DNA of 64,000 nt from Citricoccus sp. SGAir0253 (lineage in GTDB: Bacteria; Actinomycetota; Actinomycetes; Actinomycetales; Micrococcaceae): NCBI RefSeq assembly GCF_005877055.1, contig NZ_CP039424.1, positions 2,604,001 through 2,668,000 of the forward strand, given 5' to 3'. The notes under the pieces are model-generated. The model saw nothing but the letters and a program-made list of their open reading frames with translations, was not told where the DNA came from and did not search any database. A program made the position numbers and the translations under genes. Below, piece by piece: positions 1-8,291 of this stretch (the first letter of the stretch is position 1; every line of letters begins with the position of its first letter).

Positions 1-559
1 GCACCCAGCCGAGCACGGCGGCCGCGATGACGGCCACGGTGATCTGCAGCAGCGTGCTGTCCAGCCAGCCGGCGGTGAGGCGCGCGATGCCGATCGAGTA
101 GGCGGACCACAGCACGCCGGCGGCCACGTCCAGCAGGGTGAAGGCGGTCCGGGGGTAGCCCGTGGCGCCGGCCGTGTAGTTCACGGCCACCCGCCCGCCG
201 GGGACGTAGCGGGCCGTGAAGATGACGAGCGCCCCGTGGCCGTCGAGGGCGCGGCGGGCCGAGCCGACCGCGCGGGACACCGACCGCGTGCGCATCCAGC
301 GGTAGCGCTCCACGCCGATGCGCCGGCCGAGCGAGTACGCGACCTGGTCCCCCGTGATGGCCCCGAGGGCGCCGAGCGCCCACACCCACCACAGGGAGAC
401 GGTGTCCTCGGCGCCGGCGATCGAGGCCAGGGCCACCAGCACGGACTCCGAGGGCACCACGGGGAAGAACCCGTCCACCGTGCACAGCACGTAGACGAGG
501 ACCAGGACCCACCACTGCCCGGCCGCGCGGAGGACCGCGTCCTCGATGATCTGCAGCAC
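1..559 (-). CDS. DedA/SNARE-associated family membrane protein (3' end outside window)
   Basis: The reading frame encodes an N-terminal amphipathic stretch, a hydrophobic helix with the family-typical FFPVVPSE motif near residues 30-37, a second membrane helix, a Gly-rich G-D-Q-V-A-Y-S-L-G-R motif, and then FTARYVPGGRV. These are hallmarks of DedA (VTT domain) proteins, which are polytopic inner-membrane proteins linked to lipid carrier flipping and envelope homeostasis. The C-terminus is cut off by the window edge. The start is taken as GTG at 559, because a -10 box TAGGCT (positions 566-571, minus strand) lies 6 nt upstream, which implies a leaderless mRNA. It reads away from the deoA terminator. 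The family assignment is firm; the substrate is unknown. Confidence 0.85.
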   Translation of the reverse strand, partial: MLQIIEDAVLRAAGQWWVLVLVYVLCTVDGFFPVVPSESVLVALASIAGAEDTVSLWWVWALGALGAITGDQVAYSLGRRIGVERYRWMRTRSVSRAVGSARRALDGHGALVIFTARYVPGGRVAVNYTAGATGYPRTAFTLLDVAAGVLWSAYSIGIARLTAGWLDSTLLQITVAVIAAAVLGWV

Positions 560-585
560 CGGTCCAGCCTATCGGCGCCGGTGAC

Positions 586-610
586 GGGTCCCCGCCGGCG
601 GCGGGGACCC
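586..610 (-). terminator. Terminator of the nucleoside operon
   Basis: A perfect 11-bp stem (GGGTCCCCGCC / GGCGGGGACCC) with a 3-nt loop starts 11 nt after the deoA stop codon on the minus strand. There is no U-tract, as is usual in high-GC actinobacteria. It separates deoA from the DedA promoter. Confidence 0.75.
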
Positions 611-620
611 GGGGCCGGCC

Positions 621-1964
621 TCAGCCGATCCGGTCGAGGATGAGCGGGCCCGCGGCGAAGTCCCGGGCCCGCTCGCTGCCGGTGTCCGCGATCTCGAACC
701 CGCCCTCCAGCGCGGCCAGGGCCCGGTCGAACTGCCCGGGCGTGTCCGTCAGCAGGGTCAGCAGCGGCTGGCCCCGGCGCACCTCGTCGCCGGGCTTGGC
801 GTGCATGCGCACGCCGGCCCCGGCCTGCACCGGGTCCTCCTTGCGGGCGCGGCCCGCGCCGAGCCGCCACGCCGCCAGTCCCACCGCCATCGCGTCCAGC
901 CGGGTGAGCACCCCGGAGGCGGGCGCGGTGACCACGTGCGACTCCCGGGCCCGGGGCAGGGCCGCGTCCGGGTCCCCGCCCTGGGCGGCGATCATCCGGC
1001 GCCAGACGTCCATCGCGCGGCCGTCGGCGAGGGCCTCGGCCGGGTCCACCCCCGTCACCCCCGCACCGGCCAGCATGGCGCGGGCCAGCTCCACGGTCAG
1101 CTCCACGACGTCCGCCGGCCCGCCGCCGGCGAGGACCTCCACGGACTCCTCGACCTCGATCGCGTTGCCGGCGGTGAGCCCCAGCGGCGTGTCCATGTCC
1201 GTGAGCAGGGCCGAGGTGTTCACCCCCGCGTCCCGGCCGAGGTCCACCATGGTGCGGGCCAGCTCCCGGGCGTCCGCCTCGTCCTTCATGAACGCGCCGG
1301 AGCCGCACTTGACGTCCAGCACCAGCGTGCCGGTGCCCTCGGCGATCTTCTTGGACATGATCGAGGACGCGATCAGCGGGATCGCCTCCACGGTGCCCGT
1401 GACGTCCCGCAGCGCGTACAGCTTCTTGTCCGCCGGGGCCAGGCCCGCCCCCGCGGCGCAGATGACCGCGCCCACGTCCTGCAGCTGGGCCATCAGGGCC
1501 GCGGTGGACAGCTCCGCCCGCCAGCCCGGCACGGACTCGAGCTTGTCCAGGGTCCCGCCCGTGTGGCCGAGGCCGCGGCCGGAGAGCTGCGGCACCGCCA
1601 CCCCGTACACGGCCACGAGGGGGGCCAGCGGCAGGGTGATCTTGTCCCCCACCCCGCCGGTGGAGTGCTTGTCCGCGGTCGGCCGCGGGCCGCCGTCGGG
1701 GGCGCGCAGCCCGGAGAAGTCCATCCGCTCGCCCGAGGCGATCATCGCCGCCGTCCACCGGGCGATCTCCGCCCGGTCCATCCCGTTGAGCAGGATGGCC
1801 ATGGCGAGGGCGGACATCTGCTCGTCGGCCACCACGCCGCGGGTGTAGGCGTCCACCACCCAGTCGACCTGCGCGTCCGAGAGGGCCCGCCGGTCCCGCT
1901 TGGCGCGGATGACCTCGATCGCGTCGAAGGGCTCGGTCACGGCAGCGCCCACCGGCTCACCCAT
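621..1964 (-). CDS. deoA: Thymidine phosphorylase
   Basis: This 447-residue protein cleaves thymidine (and deoxyuridine) with phosphate to give the free base and deoxyribose-1-phosphate. The glycosyltransferase family 3 signature is clear: the all-helical N-terminal domain (DRRALSDAQVDWVVDAYTRG), the phosphate/substrate loop KHSTGGVGDKITLPLAPLVA near residue 95, the LSGRGLGHTGGTLDKLESVPG segment, and KCGSGAFMK. Length and order match DeoA/PdP. It is the last gene of the bmp-ABC-cdd-deoA operon and overlaps the end of cdd by 8 nt, so translation is probably coupled. The ATG at 1964 follows a G-rich Shine-Dalgarno sequence; a GTG a few codons later is an alternative start. The context fits catabolism of imported pyrimidine nucleosides. 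Confidence 0.95.
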   Translation of the reverse strand: MGEPVGAAVTEPFDAIEVIRAKRDRRALSDAQVDWVVDAYTRGVVADEQMSALAMAILLNGMDRAEIARWTAAMIASGERMDFSGLRAPDGGPRPTADKHSTGGVGDKITLPLAPLVAVYGVAVPQLSGRGLGHTGGTLDKLESVPGWRAELSTAALMAQLQDVGAVICAAGAGLAPADKKLYALRDVTGTVEAIPLIASSIMSKKIAEGTGTLVLDVKCGSGAFMKDEADARELARTMVDLGRDAGVNTSALLTDMDTPLGLTAGNAIEVEESVEVLAGGGPADVVELTVELARAMLAGAGVTGVDPAEALADGRAMDVWRRMIAAQGGDPDAALPRARESHVVTAPASGVLTRLDAMAVGLAAWRLGAGRARKEDPVQAGAGVRMHAKPGDEVRRGQPLLTLLTDTPGQFDRALAALEGGFEIADTGSERARDFAAGPLILDRIG

Positions 1965-2454
1965 GGTGCCCCCCGTGCCCGCGCAGGTCCGCCGGCCCGA
2001 AGGCGGCCGGGAGCACCTGCTCCATCGTCAGCTCCCCCTCCGGGCCCCTGAGGACCATGCCCGGGGCGTGGAACTCGAACAGCAGCTGCCGGCACCGCCC
2101 GCACGGCATGAGCACCTCGCCGTGGCCGTTGACGCAGTAGAAGGCCACCAGCCGGCCGCCGCCGGTCATCTGCAGCTGGGACACCAGGGAGCACTCGGCG
2201 CACAGGGTCAGGCCCAGCGAGGCGTTCTCCACGTTGCAGCCGGACACGATCCGGCCGTCCTCCACCAGGGCGGCCGCTCCCACCGGGAAGGAGGAGTACG
2301 GCACGTAGGCGCGCGTCATCGCGGCCCGCGCCGCCGACTCCAGCCGCTCCCAGTCGATGCCCGAGCCGGACCGGCCCAGCCGCGGCAGGGCCGCCGTGAG
2401 CGGGATGTCGTCGGTGAAGGCCTCCTCGAGGCCGGGTGGGAAGGGATCGGTCAT
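1957..2454 (-). CDS. cdd: Cytidine deaminase
   Basis: This 165-residue zinc enzyme converts cytidine and deoxycytidine to uridine and deoxyuridine. It has the small homotetrameric CDA layout: substrate-binding FPVGAAAL and CNVENASLG, the catalytic C85-A-E87 motif, and the second zinc pair in P-C118-G-R-C121-R-Q. An N-terminal extension of about 30 residues precedes the core. It starts 2 nt before the permease stop on the other side of the junction (ATG at 2454, permease stop at 2457-2459) and overlaps deoA by 8 nt. It therefore sits tightly inside the nucleoside operon, between uptake and phosphorolysis. Confidence 0.95.
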   Translation of the reverse strand: MTDPFPPGLEEAFTDDIPLTAALPRLGRSGSGIDWERLESAARAAMTRAYVPYSSFPVGAAALVEDGRIVSGCNVENASLGLTLCAECSLVSQLQMTGGGRLVAFYCVNGHGEVLMPCGRCRQLLFEFHAPGMVLRGPEGELTMEQVLPAAFGPADLRGHGGHHG

Positions 2455-2456
2455 GG

Positions 2457-3770
2457 CTACTCCTTCACGTAGGGGGTCCCGGCGGCCGCCGGACCTCGCG
2501 ACCGGCCCACCAGGCCGGCCACCACCAGGATGGTGACGAGGTACGGCAGCATCGCCATGAACTGGCTCGGCACCGGGGTGCCCAGGATGGCCAGCACGAA
2601 CTGCATGTTGGTGGCGAAGCCGAACAGCAGGGCGGCGAAGAACGCCCCGATCGGGTTCCACCGGCCGAAGATCACCGCCGCGAGGGCGATGAAGCCCTGG
2701 CCCGCGGTCATCTCCTTGGAGAACGAGGACGAGTTCACCAGCGTGAAGAACGCCCCGCCCATGCCCGCGATCGCCCCGGCCAGCAGGACGTTGGCGTAGC
2801 GGGTGCGGAGCACGTTGATGCCCACGGTGTCCGCGGCCTTCGGGTGCTCGCCCACGGCGCGCACGCGCAGCCCCCAGCGGGTGTGGAACAGGCCCACGTA
2901 CAGCGCCGCGACGATGAGGTACATCCCGTAGCCGAGCACCGTCTGGTCGAACAGGATCGGCCCGAGCACGGGGATGTCCGCCAGGACCGGGATGCGCACC
3001 GTGCCGAAGTGCGGCGGGGAGTTGTAGCGCGAGGAGTCCGAGGACAGCAGCGTGGAGAACAGGAAGCTGGTCAGCCCGGCCACCAGGACGTTGAGGACCA
3101 CGCCCACGATCACCTGGTTGACGAGGTAGCGGATGGAGAACACCGCCAGCAGGGTGGACACCAGCACGCCGGCCACGACGGCGGCCAGCAGCCCCGCCCA
3201 CGCCGAGCCCGTGACCGAGCCGGTCACCGCGGCGGTGAACGCCCCGGCCAGCAGTTGCCCCTCGATCGCGATGTTCACGACGCCCGCCCGCTCGGAGAGC
3301 ACGCCGGCCATGGAGCCGAAGATCAGCGGGACGGCGAGGGCGAACGCCCCGGCCACGAGGCCCGTGAGGAACACCGTGGTGGTGTCGGCGGCGCCGACGA
3401 CCCAGACGAGGAAGCCGACCACGAAGAGCACGGCGAACAGCGCGGACACCCAGCCCTGGACCGTCCCGCGCCGCCGCACCGCGACGAAGCCCCACGCCGT
3501 GAGCGCCGCGAGCAGGACGGTGACCGCCCAGCCGACCGGGACGGTGGGGGCCACGAGGTCCGGGATGCGGACCGCGTCCGCGTCCGTGGAGATCCGGAAC
3601 GTCGCCTCGCGGCCCGAGGCGCCGAGGGCGAACACGAGCAGGGAGACGACCGTGAGGACCGCGAAGGTCACGGGAGTCGTCCAGTGCCGGACGAGGTCGC
3701 GCTGCGGCGCCTCGGCGGTGGCGGCCGGGGCGGGGCCGGACCCGGGGGGGACGGTGACGGTGGTGCTCAT
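2457..3770 (-). CDS. Nucleoside ABC transporter permease, second subunit (NupQ/YufQ type)
   Basis: This 437-residue BPD_transp_2 family permease carries the family motifs SERAGVVNIAIEGQLLAGA near residues 170-190 and VGINVLRTRYANVLLAGAIAGMGGAF in the C-terminal half. About ten hydrophobic helices are visible, with extra N-terminal helices. With the permease at 3767-5272 it would form the membrane pore for nucleosides delivered by the BMP lipoprotein. Its ATG overlaps the stop of the preceding permease (ATGA), which indicates translational coupling. The nucleoside substrate is inferred from the BMP protein and from the downstream cdd and deoA; homologous systems carry purine or pyrimidine nucleosides. 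Confidence 0.9.
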   Translation of the reverse strand: MSTTVTVPPGSGPAPAATAEAPQRDLVRHWTTPVTFAVLTVVSLLVFALGASGREATFRISTDADAVRIPDLVAPTVPVGWAVTVLLAALTAWGFVAVRRRGTVQGWVSALFAVLFVVGFLVWVVGAADTTTVFLTGLVAGAFALAVPLIFGSMAGVLSERAGVVNIAIEGQLLAGAFTAAVTGSVTGSAWAGLLAAVVAGVLVSTLLAVFSIRYLVNQVIVGVVLNVLVAGLTSFLFSTLLSSDSSRYNSPPHFGTVRIPVLADIPVLGPILFDQTVLGYGMYLIVAALYVGLFHTRWGLRVRAVGEHPKAADTVGINVLRTRYANVLLAGAIAGMGGAFFTLVNSSSFSKEMTAGQGFIALAAVIFGRWNPIGAFFAALLFGFATNMQFVLAILGTPVPSQFMAMLPYLVTILVVAGLVGRSRGPAAAGTPYVKE

Positions 3771-5272
3771 CGCTGGACGCCTTCCTCGCCGGGGGTGGCC
3801 GGCCGGTCGGCCGCGGTGCTGCCGGTGCCGCGCGGGGGCGGGCCGGGGTCGTGGGGGGCGGGGCCGGCGTCGTGGACGGCCGGGACGGTGCCGGGACCGT
3901 CCGGCGCACGCCCGGCCTCCGCGGGCGACGGGGCGTCCCCGGCGGCCGCTCCCCCGGCTTCCCCGACGGCGGCCGGCACGGCCGCGGGCGCGGTCCCGCC
4001 CGCGGGGGCGGTGGTCACCGCCCCGGCCAGCGCCGGCTGGGTGACGGGGTCGGCCGCGGTGCGGGCCTGGAGGGCACCCGGGCGCGGCAGGCGGAAGATC
4101 GTGCGCACCAGCGGCGGGGCCGCGATGAACAGGACGATGAGGGACTGGATGATCAGCACGATGTCGATCGGCACGCCGGTCTCGGTCTGCATCGTCACGC
4201 CGCCGGCGCGCAGGGCGCCGAACAGCAGCCCGGCGAAGAACACGCCGACGGGGTTGGACCGGCCCAGCAGGGCCACCGTGATGGCGTCGAAGCCGTAGGA
4301 CCCGGCCACGTCCGTGTTGAGCACCTTCTCGGTGCCCGAGACCTGGGCCATGCCGGCCAGGCCGGCCAGCCCGCCCGAGATGGCCATGGCCACCACGTAG
4401 AGCCCGCGCACCGGCATGCCCGCCGTGCGGGCCGCCTCCGGGTTGGCGCCGAGGGCCCGCAGCTGGAAGCCGATGGTCGAGCGCCGGACCAGCCACCACG
4501 CGAACACGGTGGCGAGGACGGCGACGACGAAGCCCCAGTTCAGGCGGAACGCGCCGCCCAGCAGGGGCGGGAACAGCGCCGTGGGCGCCAGGAAGTCGGA
4601 GACGGGGTTGGTGGAGCCCTCGCGCTGCAGCACGGGGGTCTGCAGCAGGTAGGCCACGAGGTTCACGGCCACGTAGTTGAGCATGATCGTCAGGATGACC
4701 TCGTGGGCCCCGGTCAGGGCCTTGAGCGCGCCGACGATCGTGCCCCACAGCGCGCCGCCCAGCACGCCCATGACGAGCACCAGCAGCAGGTGCAGCCCGA
4801 CCGGCAGCTGCACGTGGACGCCGAACCACGTGGCCACCATGGCGCCGAGGATCATCTGGCCCTGGCCGCCGATGTTGAACAGCCCGGAGCGGAACGCGAT
4901 CGCCACGCCGAGGGAGATGATGATCAGCGGCGTGGCCAGCGTCAGCGACTCCATCAGCGGGTAGAGCATGCCCGTGAGGTCGTCCGCGCGGTAGTTGAAC
5001 ACGGCCCCGCGGAACAGGGCGGCGTAGGAGGCCGCGACGGCCTCCCACGCGGCCTCGAGGGTGTCCTGGGGCCGGGCGAGGAAGTAGCCGGCGGCCTCCG
5101 TGACGTCCTCGTCCGTGAGGACGATGAGCACCGCGCTGATGACCAGCGAGAGCACGATCGCCAGGACGGTGACGACCCCGTTGCCGGCGAGCACCCCGCG
5201 CAGCGCGGAGCCGCCCCCGGGCCGGGCCGGGCCGGCGGGCCGCGGGCGGACGGTCGTGGTCGCGGCGCTCAT
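3767..5272 (-). CDS. Nucleoside ABC transporter permease, first subunit (NupP/YufP type)
   Basis: This 501-residue BPD_transp_2 permease has about ten membrane helices. The typical segments FRSGLFNIGGQGQMILGA and GAHEVILTIMLNYVAVNLV lie in the first half, and TVALLGRSNPVGVFFAGLLFG in the second. After the last helix (about residue 400) comes a tail of roughly 95 residues made almost wholly of Ala, Pro, Gly and Thr. This tail is unusual for the family and probably cytoplasmic and disordered. The gene overlaps the ATPase stop by 4 nt (ATGA) and the next permease by 4 nt, so ATPase and permeases form one translationally coupled block. Confidence 0.9.
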   Translation of the reverse strand: MSAATTTVRPRPAGPARPGGGSALRGVLAGNGVVTVLAIVLSLVISAVLIVLTDEDVTEAAGYFLARPQDTLEAAWEAVAASYAALFRGAVFNYRADDLTGMLYPLMESLTLATPLIIISLGVAIAFRSGLFNIGGQGQMILGAMVATWFGVHVQLPVGLHLLLVLVMGVLGGALWGTIVGALKALTGAHEVILTIMLNYVAVNLVAYLLQTPVLQREGSTNPVSDFLAPTALFPPLLGGAFRLNWGFVVAVLATVFAWWLVRRSTIGFQLRALGANPEAARTAGMPVRGLYVVAMAISGGLAGLAGMAQVSGTEKVLNTDVAGSYGFDAITVALLGRSNPVGVFFAGLLFGALRAGGVTMQTETGVPIDIVLIIQSLIVLFIAAPPLVRTIFRLPRPGALQARTAADPVTQPALAGAVTTAPAGGTAPAAVPAAVGEAGGAAAGDAPSPAEAGRAPDGPGTVPAVHDAGPAPHDPGPPPRGTGSTAADRPATPGEEGVQR

Positions 5273-6900
5273 GCCGTCTCCCCCTTCGGGTGGTGCTGGG
5301 TGTCGTGCTGTGATGCGTGCCGCGGTCCGTGCGGGAGGTGCTGCCCCGGGTCGCCTCCCGGCGCGGGGGCGGCGGGGGCCGTGGAGACCGTGGGGGCCTG
5401 GGCGGCGGGGTCGATGCCGGCCATCATCAGGCCGAGGTCGTCGCGCGAGGTGTCCCCCGGCACGATCCCGATGATCCGGCCGTGGTACATCACCGCGATG
5501 CGGTCGGCCAGCTCCAGGACCTCGTCGAGCTCGGTGGAGACGATCATCACCGGCGTGCCGGCGTCCCGCTCGCGGATGATGCGCTCGTGCAGGAACTCGA
5601 TGGAGCCGACGTCGACGCCGCGCGTGGGCTGGGAGGCGATGAACAGCTTGAGGTCGTCCACCAGTTCGCGGGCCATCACGACCTTCTGCTGGTTGCCGCC
5701 GGAGAGGGTGCCGACCGGCAGGTCCACGCCCTGGGTGCGGATGTCGAACTCCCGCACGCGCCGCTCGGCCAGCTCGCGGATGGCCCGCGGCCGCAGCTGG
5801 ACGCCGTTGCCGGCGGGGGGACGGTCGAAGCGGTTGAGCACGAGGTTCTCGGCCACGGAGAAGGGCCCCACGAGCCCGTCGGTGGAGCGGTCCTCGGGGA
5901 CGTAGCCGACGCCGGCCCGGATGACCTGGCGGGGGCTGCGGCCCACGAGCTCCCGGCCCTCGAGCCGGATGGAGCCCTGGGCCCGGTGCAGGCCCATGAT
6001 CGCCTCGGTCAGCTCGGTCTGGCCGTTGCCCTGGACGCCCGCGATCGCGAGGACCTCTCCGCGTCGGATGCCGAAGGAGACGCCGTCCACCAGCCGGACG
6101 CCGTCCGGGCCCAGGACCGTCAGGTCCGAGACGGTGAAGGTCTCCTCGCCGAGGGTCGGCGCGGACTTGGTGCGGTTCAGGACCACCTCGCGGCCGACCA
6201 TGAGGGCGGCCAGCTCGGACTGGTCCGCAGCGGGGTCGGCCGTGCCGACCACCCGGCCCCGCCGCAGCACCGTGATGCGGTCCGAGATGGCCTTGACCTC
6301 GCGCAGCTTGTGGGAGATGAACACCACGGCGGTGCCGCTGTCCCGCAGCTGGCGGATGATGTCCAGCAGTTCGTCCGTCTCCTGCGGGGTGAGCACCGCG
6401 GTGGGCTCGTCCAGGATGAGGACGCGGGCGTCGCGGACGAGCGCCTTGATGATCTCCACCCGCTGCTGGACGCCCACGGGCAGGTCCTCCACGCGGGCGT
6501 CCGGGTCCACCCGGAAGCCGAAGCGGTCCGAGATCTCCCGGATGCGCCGGCGGGTGGCCTCCAGGTCCAGCACCCCGGCGGCGCGCGTGCGCTCGTCGCC
6601 GAGGGCCACGTTCTCCGCGACCGTGAACACCGGGATGAGCATGAAGTGCTGGTGCACCATGCCGATGCCGGCGGCCATCGCCTCCCCCGGCCCGCTGAAG
6701 CGCACGGGGCGCCCGTCCACCAGGATCTCCCCGGCCGTCGGCTCGTACAGCCCGAACAGGACGTTCATGAGGGTGGACTTGCCGGCGCCGTTCTCTCCCA
6801 GCAGGGAGTGGACCTGCCCGGACTCCACCGTGAGGTCGATCGAGTCGTTGGCGGTGAACGCGCCGAATGTCTTGGTGATGCCGCGCAGCTCGAGTTTCAC
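5269..6900 (-). CDS. Nucleoside ABC transporter ATPase, two nucleotide-binding domains (NupO/YufO type)
   Basis: This 543-residue protein has two ABC domains in tandem. Domain 1 has a full Walker A (GENGAGKST, about residues 36-44), a divergent signature (LPVGVQQRVEI) and Walker B ILDEPTA. Domain 2 has a degenerate Walker A (GVQGNGQTEL), the signature LSGGNQQKVVMA and SQPTRGVD. This pairing of one complete and one degenerate site is normal for the sugar and nucleoside CUT2/YufO class. The last 40 or so residues form a Pro/His-rich tail (HGPRHASQHDTQHH), which is not typical. It is separated from the upstream lipoprotein gene by a 92-nt gap holding a strong hairpin, so its expression is probably lower than that of the binding protein. 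Confidence 0.92.
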   Translation of the reverse strand: MKLELRGITKTFGAFTANDSIDLTVESGQVHSLLGENGAGKSTLMNVLFGLYEPTAGEILVDGRPVRFSGPGEAMAAGIGMVHQHFMLIPVFTVAENVALGDERTRAAGVLDLEATRRRIREISDRFGFRVDPDARVEDLPVGVQQRVEIIKALVRDARVLILDEPTAVLTPQETDELLDIIRQLRDSGTAVVFISHKLREVKAISDRITVLRRGRVVGTADPAADQSELAALMVGREVVLNRTKSAPTLGEETFTVSDLTVLGPDGVRLVDGVSFGIRRGEVLAIAGVQGNGQTELTEAIMGLHRAQGSIRLEGRELVGRSPRQVIRAGVGYVPEDRSTDGLVGPFSVAENLVLNRFDRPPAGNGVQLRPRAIRELAERRVREFDIRTQGVDLPVGTLSGGNQQKVVMARELVDDLKLFIASQPTRGVDVGSIEFLHERIIRERDAGTPVMIVSTELDEVLELADRIAVMYHGRIIGIVPGDTSRDDLGLMMAGIDPAAQAPTVSTAPAAPAPGGDPGQHLPHGPRHASQHDTQHHPKGETA

Positions 6901-6953
6901 CGTGCTCCAGCCAATCTGGCCCGACGAGGACCGTTGAGGGGTGACGGACGGAC

Positions 6954-6984
6954 GGTGGGGCGGCCCGGTGCGGGCCGCCCCACC
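6954..6984 (-). terminator. Intra-operon hairpin between the binding-protein and ATPase genes
   Basis: A perfect 13-bp stem (GGTGGGGCGGCCC / GGGCCGCCCCACC) with a 5-nt loop begins 8 nt after the BMP lipoprotein stop codon on the minus strand. No new promoter is obvious before the ATPase. This is the usual position of a partial terminator or 3'-end stabiliser that raises the binding protein over the membrane components. Confidence 0.7.
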
Positions 6985-6992
6985 GGGGACGG

Positions 6993-8132
6993 TCAGGACT
7001 CGGGCGAGTACTCCGAGCCCACCGTGATGGACCCGTCGACGATGCCGGCCTTGACGTCCTCAAGCTCGGTCTTCAGCTCCTCGGGGACCTTCGACTCGAA
7101 GTCGTGGAACGGGGCGAGGTCCACGCCGCCGTTCTCCAGGGTGCCCACGTAGGGGTCGGAGGAGAACTCGCCGGCGAGGTCGGACTCGATGACGGTCTTG
7201 ACCGCGTCGCCCATGTACTTCACGACGGAGGTGAGGATGACCTCGCCCTGCTCGGTGGTCTCGTAGCCGTCCGAGTCCACCCAGATGACCTTGACGTCCT
7301 TCCCGCCGGCGTTGGCGGCGGTGACGGCGTCCAGCGTGCCCAGCCCCACCGGGCCGGCCACGGGCATGATGATGTCCGCGCCCTCGTTGATGAAGTTCGT
7401 GGTGTTGGTCTTGCCGGCGGCCTGGTTGTCGAAGTCGCCCGTGAAGGAGCCGTTCTTCGAGTCCCGGTCCCAGCCGAGGACCTCGACCTCGGCGCCCTTC
7501 TGCTCGTTGTAGTACTCCACGCCGGCGGCGAAGCCGTCCATGAAGATGGTGACGGTCGGGATCTCCATGCCGCCGTAGGTGGCCACGGTGCCGGTCTCGG
7601 TGGTCCCGGCGGCGAGGTAGCCGGCCAGGAACGCGGCCTGGGCCGTGTCGTAGATGATGCGCTGGACGTTGTCGGGGAAGTCCGGGTCCGTGACGTCCAC
7701 GCCCACGAAGTGCGTGTCCGGGTTGTCCTGGGCGATCGGCTTGATGGCGTCGCCCAGCAGGAAGCCCACGCCGATGATGGAGTCGCAGCCGGCCTGCAGC
7801 ATGGAGTTGACGTTCGGCGTGAAGTCGGACGGGCTGGTGGACTGGGCCTCGCGGGTCTCGATGCCGAACTCCTCCTCGGCGGCCTTCAGGCCCTCGTAGG
7901 AGGACTGGTTGAAGGAGCGGTCGTCGAAGCCGCCCGCGTCCGAGACGATGCAACCGGTGTAGTCGGAGTTGTCCGAGCCGACGGCGGAGGTGCTGCCGGA
8001 GGCGGACCCGGACGCGGAGCCGGAGGGTTCCTCCGACGGGGCGGCGCCGCAGCCGGAGAGCAGCAGGCCGGACAGGCCGAGCGCGGCGGCCGGCAGGAGT
8101 GCCTTGCGGGACAGGGGGGAGGCAATGCCCAT
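6993..8132 (-). CDS. bmpA: BMP family nucleoside-binding lipoprotein
   Basis: This 379-residue extracytoplasmic substrate-binding protein has an N-terminal signal peptide ending in the lipobox LLSGC with Cys28 as the lipidation site, followed by a Ser/Gly/Ala linker. The Bmp/Med domain (PF02608) follows: VSDAGGFDDRSFNQSSYEGL near residue 65, GVGFLLGDAIKPIAQ, and GKVATYGG-type segments. Members bind nucleosides (for example PnrA/TmpC, BmpA). It is the first gene of the operon that continues with the two-domain ATPase, two permeases, cdd and deoA. The SD AAGGAT precedes the ATG. A dyad overlapping the predicted -10 box upstream suggests repressor control. Confidence 0.93.
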   Translation of the reverse strand: MGIASPLSRKALLPAAALGLSGLLLSGCGAAPSEEPSGSASGSASGSTSAVGSDNSDYTGCIVSDAGGFDDRSFNQSSYEGLKAAEEEFGIETREAQSTSPSDFTPNVNSMLQAGCDSIIGVGFLLGDAIKPIAQDNPDTHFVGVDVTDPDFPDNVQRIIYDTAQAAFLAGYLAAGTTETGTVATYGGMEIPTVTIFMDGFAAGVEYYNEQKGAEVEVLGWDRDSKNGSFTGDFDNQAAGKTNTTNFINEGADIIMPVAGPVGLGTLDAVTAANAGGKDVKVIWVDSDGYETTEQGEVILTSVVKYMGDAVKTVIESDLAGEFSSDPYVGTLENGGVDLAPFHDFESKVPEELKTELEDVKAGIVDGSITVGSEYSPES

Positions 8133-8242
8133 GGTGATCCTTCGGTGCGGGTGACGGGGCTCCAGTGCGGCCGGCCGTGCCGGTCCCGGTCCGGGCCCTG
8201 GGCCCTCGCCGCGGTGTCCGCGCCCTCGTGCGGACAGCTACC

Positions 8243-8264
8243 CGCCAGTTTATCCAACCTGGCG
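8243..8264 (-). promoter_or_regulatory. Predicted promoter and operator of the nucleoside operon
   Basis: On the minus strand a -10-like hexamer TAAACT (8247-8252) lies about 110 nt upstream of the lipoprotein start. It sits inside an inverted repeat with 9-bp arms CGCCAGTTT / AACCTGGCG (8 of 9 pairs, 4-nt centre). A repressor bound here would block polymerase. The regulator itself is not in the window. The leader between this site and the start is GC-rich and shows no riboswitch that I recognise. Confidence 0.5.
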
Positions 8265-8291
8265 AGGAAACGCTTCAGATCCCGGTGGCGG

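Noticed and set aside
801-5905. Long plus-strand frames opposite the nucleoside operon
   Set aside because: Composition is His/Arg/Gly-rich without any domain, and the minus strand carries complete, conserved proteins with coupled junctions.
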